Of a stretch of DNA of 36,840 bases, positions 23,688-31,513 are shown piece after piece. The number at the start of each line of letters is the position of its first letter. Positions within the stretch are counted from its first letter, which is position 1. The position numbers were made by a program, and so were the translations under genes. The DNA comes from Sphingomonas bacterium (GTDB lineage Bacteria; Pseudomonadota; Alphaproteobacteria; Sphingomonadales; Sphingomonadaceae), in assembly GCF_028289855.1 (NCBI RefSeq), contig NZ_JAQGKZ010000078.1, positions 1 to 36,840 on the forward strand, given 5' to 3'. The notes under the pieces are model-generated. The model ran no database searches and had not been told where the DNA came from. It was given only the letters and a program-made list of their open reading frames with translations.

Positions 23688-25355
23688 ATGATTCGCAGAG
23701 CTATCCTCGCGATCTCGTTCGTCATCGCGCTGGCCTTTCTCTGGCCGCACGCGGCGAAGGCCAACCAATATCCGTTGTGCACGCATCCGAACTACCTCGC
23801 CTATATCGACGAGCGGCTCGCTCCGCAGACGTGCGAAATCATCCATAGCGCGCCGATCGTCTGGCGCGGCGGGCGCAGCACGATTCGCGCCATCCGGCTG
23901 ACCAGCGCCGCGCCGTTGACCAACATTCGCCAGCTCAGCGCCGACATCGATGCCGCCGCCGCCGGGATGGGCCGCGCGATGGATCGGCTGGGCGGGAGCC
24001 TGACGCTGCCGCCAATCACCGTCCTGTTCACCGACTACGTCTCGCCCGGGACGCCGCGCGACAATACGTTCCGCAAGGGCGCGTACGAAGCCGCGGCGGT
24101 CGATGTCCTCGATAACGACTGCCCCGTCGGCTATTACAAGAATGCCGACGCGACCTCGTCCGCGTACTTCACCTTCATTCTGACGCACGAAGTGTTCCAC
24201 TGCGCGCAGTATCAGAACTGGCCGCGGATGCTCGATCAGCAATGGCTGACCGAGGCGACCGCCGAATATTTCGCCTATCTGGCGCAGCCCGATTACGGCC
24301 CGGGCTTCATCGCCGATTTCGACAGCAGCACGCAATCGACCCCACTCAGCAGGATGGCGTACGAAGCGGTGCCGTTCTGGCTGTGGATGAGCGCGACGGA
24401 CGGGCCGCCCGCGGTGCGCGATATTATCCCGCGCGTGACCGCCGATATGTCCGCGACGATCACCGCCGACCGGCTGATCGACTTCGCCGAGGCGTATTTC
24501 GACAGCACGATCAAAATGCCCGACGGCACCACCCCGATGCCGTCGTCGCCGCGGATCGGCGGCACGCACGTCGTCAGCGGCAGCGAGCATATCCCGGCAC
24601 CGAACTTCACGCCGTATACGCTCAACGAGCGGGTCATCGAATTTCCCGCCCATAAGCGCTTCGTACTCACCTACTCGCCATTGGCGTCCGATCAGCGGAT
24701 GGTGTGGCGCAAGGATTCGGGCGGTGCCTGGGGTCCGCCGCTGACCGAAGTCGTCACCTGCGACGGCGCGCAGCGCTTTCGCATGCTCTATACCAGCACC
24801 AGCACCGCCAAGTTCAGCGACATCGACATCCGCGCCGAAAATGGCGGCGGCGCGGGCGTATGCACCTGTCCGCTCGGCACATGGTCGGAAACGCCGGAGT
24901 CGGTGAAGCACTATTTCGAGCAAACGGGGTTCGAAGCCTATGCCCCGAGCCAAATCGAATATATCGGCGGCGGTCGCACGCTCCGGCTCAACCCCGACCA
25001 TACCGGCTCATTGAGCTATGACAGCGTCGAGACGATCGTGCGGACCAGCGACCCGCGGATATGGCTGCGTCAGGTCAAGACCGGGGGCACGCATTTCACC
25101 TGGAAGGTCGTCGGCAACATGCTGCTGACCGTCTATACCGGTGGCGGCAACAACCTCATCACGCTGCAGAACGAACAGCACGCCCCCAACGGCGTTCTCA
25201 ACGAAACCCGCCGCGGGCCGCCGCAATCGATCGGCCATGTCTTCTTCTGCGACGCGAGCGGTCTCCACCTCCGCCAGCCACCGCGCCCGGCGCTTCCGGC
25301 CGGCTTCCCCGCAACCACGTTCACCACCGACATGGACTTCGCCCGCGGCGGTTGA
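23688..25355 (+). CDS. Putative secreted gluzincin-type zinc metallopeptidase
   Basis: A 555-aa protein with a signal peptide (residues 1-25, cleavage after HAAKA). FTFILTHEVFHCAQYQ holds HExxH (His167, Glu168, His171). QWLTEATAEYFAY follows 17 residues later, giving Glu189 as the third zinc ligand in the gluzincin manner (compare WLNEGFAEY of M1 enzymes). No further family assignment is possible by eye. The C-terminal 330 residues show beta-rich segments, with a CTCPLG cysteine pair and a late SIGHVFFCDASG. It is probably released to the periplasm or outside. It lies just after the winged-helix regulator and may share a transcript with it. Confidence 0.75.
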   Translation: MIRRAILAISFVIALAFLWPHAAKANQYPLCTHPNYLAYIDERLAPQTCEIIHSAPIVWRGGRSTIRAIRLTSAAPLTNIRQLSADIDAAAAGMGRAMDRLGGSLTLPPITVLFTDYVSPGTPRDNTFRKGAYEAAAVDVLDNDCPVGYYKNADATSSAYFTFILTHEVFHCAQYQNWPRMLDQQWLTEATAEYFAYLAQPDYGPGFIADFDSSTQSTPLSRMAYEAVPFWLWMSATDGPPAVRDIIPRVTADMSATITADRLIDFAEAYFDSTIKMPDGTTPMPSSPRIGGTHVVSGSEHIPAPNFTPYTLNERVIEFPAHKRFVLTYSPLASDQRMVWRKDSGGAWGPPLTEVVTCDGAQRFRMLYTSTSTAKFSDIDIRAENGGGAGVCTCPLGTWSETPESVKHYFEQTGFEAYAPSQIEYIGGGRTLRLNPDHTGSLSYDSVETIVRTSDPRIWLRQVKTGGTHFTWKVVGNMLLTVYTGGGNNLITLQNEQHAPNGVLNETRRGPPQSIGHVFFCDASGLHLRQPPRPALPAGFPATTFTTDMDFARGG

Positions 25356-25370
25356 ACCGCGCGGCGCGCG

Positions 25371-25925
25371 TCAGTTCGACAGCGCCGCCCCGGTATCGAC
25401 CTTTTCGACCCACGCCGGGAAGAAGCTCGGCTGGCGGTTCGACCAGCCGGACGCCGTCGCCGCCGCCTCGCTGATCGACTGGAGCAATTTGCGGCGCAGT
25501 TCGGGATGGAGATGCGGCAACGCCGCGCCCGCGCAGAACGCGCCGGGCAGCCACGGCCGGACCTCGGCGCCGATCAACCGCTCGTACAGGAAGCGATAGG
25601 CCGAGAAGCTGGTCAGCCGCCCCTGCCCCAGGTCGAACGCGGTCACGGTCACCAAGGGCGCGATGAACATCTCGATCGCGTCGAGCCCGCTATCGTCGGG
25701 GACCATCTGGCGGATTTCCTCGAGCCGGTCGTAGATGCGGGCCTGCGCGCGAATGCTGGCGGCCTCGACCGCGTCGCGCGACCAGCGCAGCATCGCGTCC
25801 TCGCGCTCCAGGCCTACGTCGAGGCTGCGCCGGATGTACCGCTGCGTCGACGAGGCGAACCCCGCGAATTCCTTTATCTCGGCCAACGTCATCGCGCCGT
25901 CCGCCGGTCTCTTGCTGGCACCCAT
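25371..25925 (-). CDS. Hypothetical soluble protein
   Basis: A 184-aa protein from the ATG at 25925, preceded by a G-rich GGTGGGGTGG stretch; a GTG at 25952 in the same frame is less likely. There is no signal peptide or membrane segment. Residues 10-70 are strongly helical with many charged residues (RSLDVGLEREDAMLRWSRDAVEAA). The C-terminal part contains PHLHPELRRKLLQSI. I do not recognise the family. It faces the metallopeptidase gene tail to tail with 15 bases between the stops. Confidence 0.65.
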   Translation of the reverse strand: MGASKRPADGAMTLAEIKEFAGFASSTQRYIRRSLDVGLEREDAMLRWSRDAVEAASIRAQARIYDRLEEIRQMVPDDSGLDAIEMFIAPLVTVTAFDLGQGRLTSFSAYRFLYERLIGAEVRPWLPGAFCAGAALPHLHPELRRKLLQSISEAAATASGWSNRQPSFFPAWVEKVDTGAALSN

Positions 25926-26124
25926 AACACCACCCCACCCGCTACAAATCACGAGGAGGATGATGCGCCGATATGGTTAACGGAAAGCTTAACGCATCAG
26001 TCGCCCCGCGTTCAGGAAAGAATCACGGATCGCGCTGCGGCGCAACATGGATTGCGACAAAGCGAGTCAGGCGTGCCGATCGCTCAACGAGTGAGGGATT
26101 TTGGCAACGCTTTTTGGGCGCGCG

Positions 26125-27144
26125 TCAGGGGTGCGTGATCGACACCAGCGTCCCGGGCGCCCGGTCGGTGATCGTCACCGTCCCGCCCAATTGCTTGGCC
26201 AGCGCATCGACAATCCCGGTGCCCAGACCCGGCTTGCTGCCGTCGCCGACGGGAATGCCAACGCCGTCATCGCCGACCATCAGGCTCCAACTGCTGCCAT
26301 GCGAAGCATATTCGACGGTAATCGCCCCCGCCTGATTGCGCCCCGGGAACGCATGTTTGAGCGCGTTGATCACCAGTTCGGTGACGATCAGCCCCAGGCT
26401 GACCGAAATATCGGCGCTGACCACGCTTTCGTCGACGGTCGCGGCCAGCGTCAGGCGATCGTGATTCGAGATCATCGACGCGCCGATGCTGCGGCACAGA
26501 TCGGTGAAGTATAGGCGAAGCTCGACCTCTCCGAGTTTCGACGCGGCCAGTTGCTTCTGCAACGCGGCGATCGACATCACGCGGTGATGCGCGTCGCGCA
26601 AATGACCGCGGGTTTCCTCCGACTGCACGCGCCGCGCGCTTTGCATCAGCACGCTGGCGATGATCTGGAGGCTGTTGGCGACACGGTGCTGGAGTTCCTG
26701 AAGCAGCACCTGCTTTTCACGGACCAGATCGTCCTTCAGTTTTGCGGCGGCGCGCGCGTCGGTGATGTCGGTGACGGCGAGTGCGATCAGGACGTGTTCT
26801 GCGTCGAAATAGTCGAGCCGGTGCGCATTGAGCAGGACGCAGCGGGTCTCGTGACCGGGACGCACCAAGTCCATTTCATAGGCGTGGATATCGGCATCGC
26901 CCGCAATCGTCGCGAACAGCAACGACCGCAATTGCCGCGCGCCCCATTCACCCGATCCCAGATCGTTGAGCTTCTTGCCGACGATCACGTCGCAATCGAG
27001 GCCGAACGCGTCGCAAAACGACCCGCTCGCGCGCATCACGGTGAGGTTCTCGTTGAGCAGCAGCAGCGGCGCTTGGGACGACATGACGAGCGCCATGGCG
27101 AGGCTGTTGGCAGCCTCAGGGAGGATCGGCGTAAATAGTTCCAT
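26125..27144 (-). CDS. PAS-domain sensor histidine kinase, HisKA_2 type
   Basis: A 339-aa cytoplasmic kinase without membrane segments. A PAS fold spans about residues 20-128 (LLLLNENLTVMRASGSF, ALAVTDITDARAA). The HisKA_2 dimerisation helix has the phospho-accepting His153 in LLQELQHRVANSLQII. The ATPase domain has the N box (VTELVINALKHAFPG) and G box (VGDDGVGIPVGDG). No receiver partner lies beside it. Kinases of this HisKA_2/HWE class often feed the PhyR-NepR-EcfG general stress pathway in alphaproteobacteria. The adjacent upstream gene has an EcfG-type promoter, which makes that role worth considering but unproven. Confidence 0.9.
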   Translation of the reverse strand: MELFTPILPEAANSLAMALVMSSQAPLLLLNENLTVMRASGSFCDAFGLDCDVIVGKKLNDLGSGEWGARQLRSLLFATIAGDADIHAYEMDLVRPGHETRCVLLNAHRLDYFDAEHVLIALAVTDITDARAAAKLKDDLVREKQVLLQELQHRVANSLQIIASVLMQSARRVQSEETRGHLRDAHHRVMSIAALQKQLAASKLGEVELRLYFTDLCRSIGASMISNHDRLTLAATVDESVVSADISVSLGLIVTELVINALKHAFPGRNQAGAITVEYASHGSSWSLMVGDDGVGIPVGDGSKPGLGTGIVDALAKQLGGTVTITDRAPGTLVSITHP

Positions 27145-27270
27145 GGCCGAAGCCTTCGGGAATCAGAGGCTCGCGGAGCGAAAGCCTTCCCTGACGGTGC
27201 AAGCACACCCCGGCCTTAACACGGGTTAGTTCGAATCCTGCACGTAATCGACGAACGGCGGCTGCCGGTG

Positions 27271-27540
27271 TCAGCTATCCTGCTGGCGCTCCGCCTCCGC
27301 CGCCTCGTCGAACCCGGACGATTTGGGCGGTTCGCCGCTCGTCCCCGGCTGCGTCGCGGAGGGAGGGTCGGAGGCGTCCATCGATTCGTCGAGCCCGCGG
27401 TCGAGCTGCGCATCCTCGTTCTCGGGGTCCTTTTTCAGCCGTTTCTCGATCGACTTGTCCTGGCCGGCGTCCTGACGCGGGTCCTGCGCGACGCGTTCGT
27501 CGCCTTTGGCGTCGGTGGTCGTCGTCGGGTGGTCGGTCAT
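27271..27540 (-). CDS. Small acidic, disordered stress-type protein
   Basis: An 89-aa protein, very rich in Asp, Glu, Gln, Thr and Lys and nearly without hydrophobic residues (for example DPRQDAGQDKSIEKRLKKDP), so probably disordered. I do not recognise a family. The ATG at 27540 is fixed by GGAGG seven bases upstream. A perfect EcfG-type promoter lies just upstream (27571-27596), so induction in general stress is likely. It precedes the sensor kinase on the same strand by 126 bp. Confidence 0.7.
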   Translation of the reverse strand: MTDHPTTTTDAKGDERVAQDPRQDAGQDKSIEKRLKKDPENEDAQLDRGLDESMDASDPPSATQPGTSGEPPKSSGFDEAAEAERQQDS

Positions 27541-27570
27541 CGTCGCCTCCTGCAATGGTTTCGGATGTAG

Positions 27571-27596
27571 AACGGCTGTCGCTGCAAGGCGGTTCC
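27571..27596 (-). promoter_or_regulatory. EcfG (general stress sigma factor) promoter
   Basis: On the minus strand, GGAAC (27596-27592), 17 bases, then CGTT (27574-27571) match the established alphaproteobacterial EcfG consensus GGAAC-N16/17-CGTT. The downstream ATG at 27540 is about 31 bases past the -10 element, which leaves room for a short leader with its ribosome-binding site. Confidence 0.72.
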
Positions 27597-27661
27597 GCTG
27601 GAGCGCGTTAACGCAAATGACAATCCGCGCCGCTAGAGCGGAACATCGGGAGTCACGCATC

Positions 27662-27835
27662 ATGAAGTTCATCCCCCTCCAGTCGCGCGGCGGCAACTAT
27701 CTCGTCGTGGCGGCGAACGTCGCCTATCTGCGCGACGACGAAAACGGCCAGACTCGGGTCGGCCTCGTCGGCGGGGATTCGCTGCTCGTCGTCGGCACCA
27801 AGGATGAGGTCGCCGCGATCATCCTGGCCGGATAA
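27662..27835 (+). CDS. Conserved-looking 57-aa small protein
   Basis: A 57-aa protein with the pattern of a small beta fold: MKFIPLQSRGGNYLVVAAN, then VAYLRDDENGQTRVGLVGGDS and LLVVGTKDEVAAIIL. The alternating strands and the final helix vaguely recall FlbD-like or other single-domain proteins, but I cannot assign it. A CGGGAG motif precedes the ATG. A perfect terminator hairpin follows immediately, supporting a real monocistronic gene. It is divergent from the small acidic protein gene, with a GCGTTAACGC palindrome (27605-27614) between them. Confidence 0.7.
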   Translation: MKFIPLQSRGGNYLVVAANVAYLRDDENGQTRVGLVGGDSLLVVGTKDEVAAIILAG

Positions 27836-27840
27836 GAAAA

Positions 27841-27868
27841 GCGCCCGGCGGATCGCTCCGCCGGGCGC
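27841..27868. terminator. Strong bidirectional terminator
   Basis: A perfect 12-bp stem, GCGCCCGGCGGA/TCCGCCGGGCGC, with a TCGC loop. It is flanked by AAAA on the left (a U run for the minus strand) and TTCCGATTT on the right. It lies between the convergent 57-aa gene and the BI-1 gene. Confidence 0.92.
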
Positions 27869-27892
27869 TTCCGATTTGCCGTCGTCCGGCGC

Positions 27893-28642
<750 letters not shown>

Positions 28643-28762
28643 CGAAGAAAACTCCTCTGCACGGCCACGATGGCCGCTTGCGCGCAATATCGTGGGTTCG
28701 GGTGCGTTGTTCAAGCGAAACACGACAGGACGCTGGTGGCGCAAATGGGTTAAGGGATCGCG

Positions 28763-29302
28763 ATGCACCGCCTGTTCGTCGCGCTCCGTCCCCCGCCCGC
28801 AATCCGCGCGCTGCTCGCCTCGGCCCAAGGCGGCGTGCCGCACGCGCGGTGGCAGGACGACGATCAACTCCACTTGACGCTGCGTTATATCGGCGAAGTC
28901 GAGCGCCCGGTCGCCGAGGATGTCGCGCTCGCGCTGGGGCAGATCCATGCGCCCGCGCCGACCGTCGCACTCACCGGGGTCGGCGCGTTCGACAAGCAAA
29001 AGCGCGTCGATGCGCTGTGGGCCGGCGTCGCACCGCACGATACGCTGGCCGCGCTCCACAAGAAGATCGACCAGGCGCTGGTGCGGATCGGGCTGGAGCC
29101 CGAACGCCGCGCGTATTTGCTGCATATCACCATGGCCCGCTTGCCGCGCAGCGCGGGGACCGGCCCCGCGATCGAGCAATGGCGCGCGCGGCACGCCGCG
29201 CTGACGAGCGATCCTTTCACGCTCGACGCACTGATCCTCTACGAAAGCCGCCTCGGCCGCCACGGCGCGAGCTATGACGCGATCGCGCGCTTCGCGCTAT
29301 AG
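28763..29302 (+). CDS. thpR: RNA 2',3'-cyclic phosphodiesterase
   Basis: A 179-aa two-histidine (2H) phosphoesterase of the LigT/ThpR family, which opens 2',3'-cyclic phosphate ends of RNA. The two HxTx motifs are HLTL (His37, Thr39) and HITM (His121, Thr123), both intact, with the family start MHRLFVALRPP and the C-terminal LYESRLGRHGASYDAI. An AAGGGA ribosome-binding site lies six bases before the ATG. The gene is divergent from the BI-1 gene and overlaps the convergent DUF2939 gene by six bases. Confidence 0.93.
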   Translation: MHRLFVALRPPPAIRALLASAQGGVPHARWQDDDQLHLTLRYIGEVERPVAEDVALALGQIHAPAPTVALTGVGAFDKQKRVDALWAGVAPHDTLAALHKKIDQALVRIGLEPERRAYLLHITMARLPRSAGTGPAIEQWRARHAALTSDPFTLDALILYESRLGRHGASYDAIARFAL

Positions 29303-29860
29303 GCCCTGCCGCTCGAACGACCGCATCATCGCGCCGGGTTGCGACATGTTCGCCGGCAAGCGGAACCCCGACAGTTTCCAGCCCAGCCCGTGCGCGGTGA
29401 AAACGAGCCCCGCGCCCGTTTCGTCGTTCTTCCGGCGTGCCACGAACCGCCCCAGCGTCTCCCGGTCGATCGTGACGTCCTGGGCTAATTCGCCGGGCGC
29501 GGTGTCGGCCCCCGGCCGCGGCGCTTCCGATTTGGCGAACAAGGCGCGCGCGGTTTCGGCGGTGACATAGGCATCGATCTGCTGGTCGAGCGCCGCGAGC
29601 TGTTGCGGGACCGGATTGGGGGTCGACCAGCCCGAACTATCGGTCGGCGGCACGCGCTGCGCGGCCGCGACGGCGTGGACCTGATCCTTCAAATTCAGGC
29701 GCAACGCGTCGAAATCGACATAGCCGATCATCCCCTCGACATCGTGGCGCTCGACCGCCGACTTGATGTTGTACAGCGTCAGCCACGGCGAGCCGACATA
29801 CCATCCGACGAACAACGCGATGGCGGCCGCCGCCAGCGATCCGACCTTCCACCCCTGCAT
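29297..29860 (-). CDS. DUF2939 family membrane-anchored protein
   Basis: A 187-aa protein with one N-terminal membrane segment (residues 7-24). The DUF2939 signature GSPWLTLYNIKSAVERHDVEG follows at 23-43, then a soluble, probably periplasmic, part with FDALRLNLKDQV. The function of the family is unknown. GGGAG precedes the ATG. The downstream end overlaps thpR. A separate membrane protein gene lies 46 bp upstream on the same strand. Confidence 0.88.
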   Translation of the reverse strand: MQGWKVGSLAAAAIALFVGWYVGSPWLTLYNIKSAVERHDVEGMIGYVDFDALRLNLKDQVHAVAAAQRVPPTDSSGWSTPNPVPQQLAALDQQIDAYVTAETARALFAKSEAPRPGADTAPGELAQDVTIDRETLGRFVARRKNDETGAGLVFTAHGLGWKLSGFRLPANMSQPGAMMRSFERQGL

Positions 29861-29906
29861 CGCGCACTCCCGGCCATTTTTTCGCGAAAGGCTTGCCGGG
29901 CAATGG

Positions 29907-30290
29907 TTAAGGCGGCGTTGCGGTCGCGCCGTCGTTTCCCTTCGAGGCCATGCGAAAAAAGGCCGCCGATACGAGCCACAGCCCCGCGAAGAACGCGCTG
30001 ACCATCAACGCCTTTGGCGGGCCGCCTGGCAGGCTTGCAGTCGAAGGCGCGGTCGCCAAGGCTGTGCCGAGCAGCGCTTGCATCACCGCGACACCGAGCA
30101 TGGTCCGCGCCATGCCTGCGGGCCGGAACCAAGCGGAAAACCCGCCCAATACCGCCGCCATGATGCTGGGGAAGTAACTCATCCCCGTGCCGTCGTCGCG
30201 AACGACCGTGGTCCACACGGTAAGCAACGATGCCACGACGGCGATGGCCATGCCCGCACAGTAACTCCGGCCTCGGTTCGATCGGATCAT
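29907..30290 (-). CDS. Four-helix membrane protein B, shortened paralogue of 21917-22480
   Basis: A 127-aa protein with about four membrane helices. It corresponds to the C-terminal two thirds of the 187-aa protein at 21917-22480: shared features are the basic start followed by a membrane segment, WFRPAGMARTM versus GFRAAGMARGM, and the last helix ending in FFRMA versus LFRKA. GGAG lies 11 bases before the ATG. The triple-repeat box begins 60 bp upstream. The small size may be natural or result from loss of the first two helices. Function unknown. Confidence 0.75.
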   Translation of the reverse strand: MIRSNRGRSYCAGMAIAVVASLLTVWTTVVRDDGTGMSYFPSIMAAVLGGFSAWFRPAGMARTMLGVAVMQALLGTALATAPSTASLPGGPPKALMVSAFFAGLWLVSAAFFRMASKGNDGATATPP

Positions 30291-30349
30291 GTGCTCATCT
30301 CCTGCGGGGTCTGCAGGCGCATCATGACCGCCGTCGCGATGCGCGGCAT

Positions 30350-30378
30350 GAGCAAAAGGTGAGGAAGCGCTGAAAAGC
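30350..30378. promoter_or_regulatory. Triple 11-bp direct-repeat box (putative operator), copy 2
   Basis: TGAGCAA at 30350, TGAGGAA at 30361 and TGAAAAG at 30372 repeat the 11-bp period of the box at 22540. Over 31 aligned bases, including the CGGCA just before, only four differ. No gene starts on the plus strand here, so the box most likely controls the minus-strand membrane gene whose ATG is at 30290. Confidence 0.68.
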
Positions 30379-30448
30379 GGACCCGCGCAGCAGTCCTGCC
30401 GTTGGGTCGTTAGCCGCCGCAGCTCCCGCTACCGGTGTTGAGCGGCCG

Positions 30449-30799
30449 CTAATTAGCTGCCGAACAGGCGAACCGAACAAAATTGTTGAGCATTCCCGCT
30501 CTGACGATCGCGCTCAATGTGTGCTGGGCTGGGCATGACATGCCGGCAGGCGGGCAGCCTTTGAACCCGGTATCCGCTGCGGCAATCCGGCTCCTTTCTC
30601 GCCGGGGCAACGCCGGCAGGAACGCCTCCTCGATGCCGCCAAGATCGGCTGGGTGAAGGTATCGCAATTTGCGATCGGGGCACCGCGCGTCGGCCGCGCG
30701 TGCGAACGAGTCGTAAGCCGGTGACGTCATCAACTGGAAGTCCAGCCGGCTGCTGTCGGCGACGAGCGAGAGAGCCATCAACGAACCCAGCACGATCAT
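30449..30799 (-). CDS. Small secreted protein of unknown function
   Basis: A 116-aa protein with a short signal peptide (MIVLGSLMALSLVA) and five later cysteines (DARCPDRK, GCPPAG, SCPAQH, FACSAAN), suggesting disulfides in the periplasm. I do not recognise it. GAGGGAA precedes the ATG. Codon bias is weaker than in the neighbours, and no partner gene adjoins it; the 158 bases downstream contain only the repeat box and spacer. Confidence 0.6.
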   Translation of the reverse strand: MIVLGSLMALSLVADSSRLDFQLMTSPAYDSFARAADARCPDRKLRYLHPADLGGIEEAFLPALPRRERSRIAAADTGFKGCPPAGMSCPAQHTLSAIVRAGMLNNFVRFACSAAN

Positions 30800-30901
30800 C
30801 GGGATTCCCTCTAAAGTGGTGGCTTCCTAGCATGTTACATACTGCAGCTGAAGACTGCAACCGGGCCGCACGCCGCCAACGACCGCTCCATTAACTGAGC
30901 G

Positions 30902-31432
30902 CTATCCCGCGACCAAAACCCCGCACGCAATCCGCCCGCCGCTGTTGCCCGAGGGATCGGTCATCATGTCGTCGGGTCCGGCATGAACGACCATCGCTGC
31001 GCCGTCGGCGTCGATCAGCGCGTCGAAGTTGGCGCCCGCGATGTTGATCCCCAACGTGCCGCGCCCGTCGGCGCCGATCACCAGATTGGGCAGATCGCCT
31101 TCGTGCGGGCCCTGCGGGTTCATCGCGCCGTGCTTCTTCGCTGTCGGGTTCCAGTGCGGCCCGGCGCTGGCGAAGTCGGGTCCCTCGCACCGGCCGACAG
31201 TATGGAGGTGCGCTCCATGCGTCCCCGGCGCCAGGAACCGCGCGTCGATCGTCACGCGCAGCCCGCCCGCGACTTCGCGCACCGTCGCGCGGCCGACGTC
31301 CTGGCCGCTCGGCGTCCGCAGCGTCGCCACCGCGACTCGCCCGCCGGTTACCGGCGCGCCGACCCGCGGCTCGTCCGAACAGCCCGCCAGCGCCGCCAGC
31401 GCCATCGCTCCAATCGCCGCCTGCATGCGCAT
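30902..31432 (-). CDS. sodC: Cu/Zn superoxide dismutase, lipoprotein form
   Basis: A 176-aa protein that dismutates superoxide in the periplasm. The lipobox is ALAGC (Cys18), so it should be lipid-anchored. All metal ligands are present: His75 and His77 (HLH), His93 bridging, His101, His110 and Asp113 for zinc, and His150 for copper. The disulfide Cys82-Cys170 and the guiding Arg167 (GGRIACG) are also there. I chose the ATG at 31432 because GGAGG sits five bases before it; the ATG at 31444 lies upstream of that site. An EcfG-like promoter precedes it. Confidence 0.94.
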   Translation of the reverse strand: MRMQAAIGAMALAALAGCSDEPRVGAPVTGGRVAVATLRTPSGQDVGRATVREVAGGLRVTIDARFLAPGTHGAHLHTVGRCEGPDFASAGPHWNPTAKKHGAMNPQGPHEGDLPNLVIGADGRGTLGINIAGANFDALIDADGAAMVVHAGPDDMMTDPSGNSGGRIACGVLVAG

Positions 31433-31461
31433 ATCGCCCTCCATTAAAACGTTTCGGATGC

Positions 31462-31487
31462 AACCCTTGGCCAGTTAGAGCGGTTCC
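31462..31487 (-). promoter_or_regulatory. EcfG-like promoter upstream of sodC
   Basis: On the minus strand GGAAC (31487-31483), 17 bases, then GGTT (31465-31462). The -10 differs from CGTT in one base, so this is a weaker match than the one near 27.6 kb. The position, about 30 bases before the sodC start, fits. Confidence 0.45.
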
Positions 31488-31513
31488 GCAAGCCGCAGGG
31501 GGAACATCGCCGA

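Noticed and set aside
25977..25993. TTAA-N8-TTAAC resembling a CtrA binding site upstream of the 25371-25925 gene
   Set aside because: The CtrA consensus requires a seven-base spacer. Here it is eight, and no cell-cycle gene is nearby.
27222..27246. GTTCGAATCCTGC sequence like a tRNA T arm, possible attachment-site remnant
   Set aside because: The bases before the T loop do not pair with those after it, and there is no acceptor stem, second copy or integrase.
27640..27664. GGAAC upstream of the 57-aa gene as a second EcfG promoter
   Set aside because: No CGTT or GTT occurs 16-18 bases downstream; the start codon already lies there.
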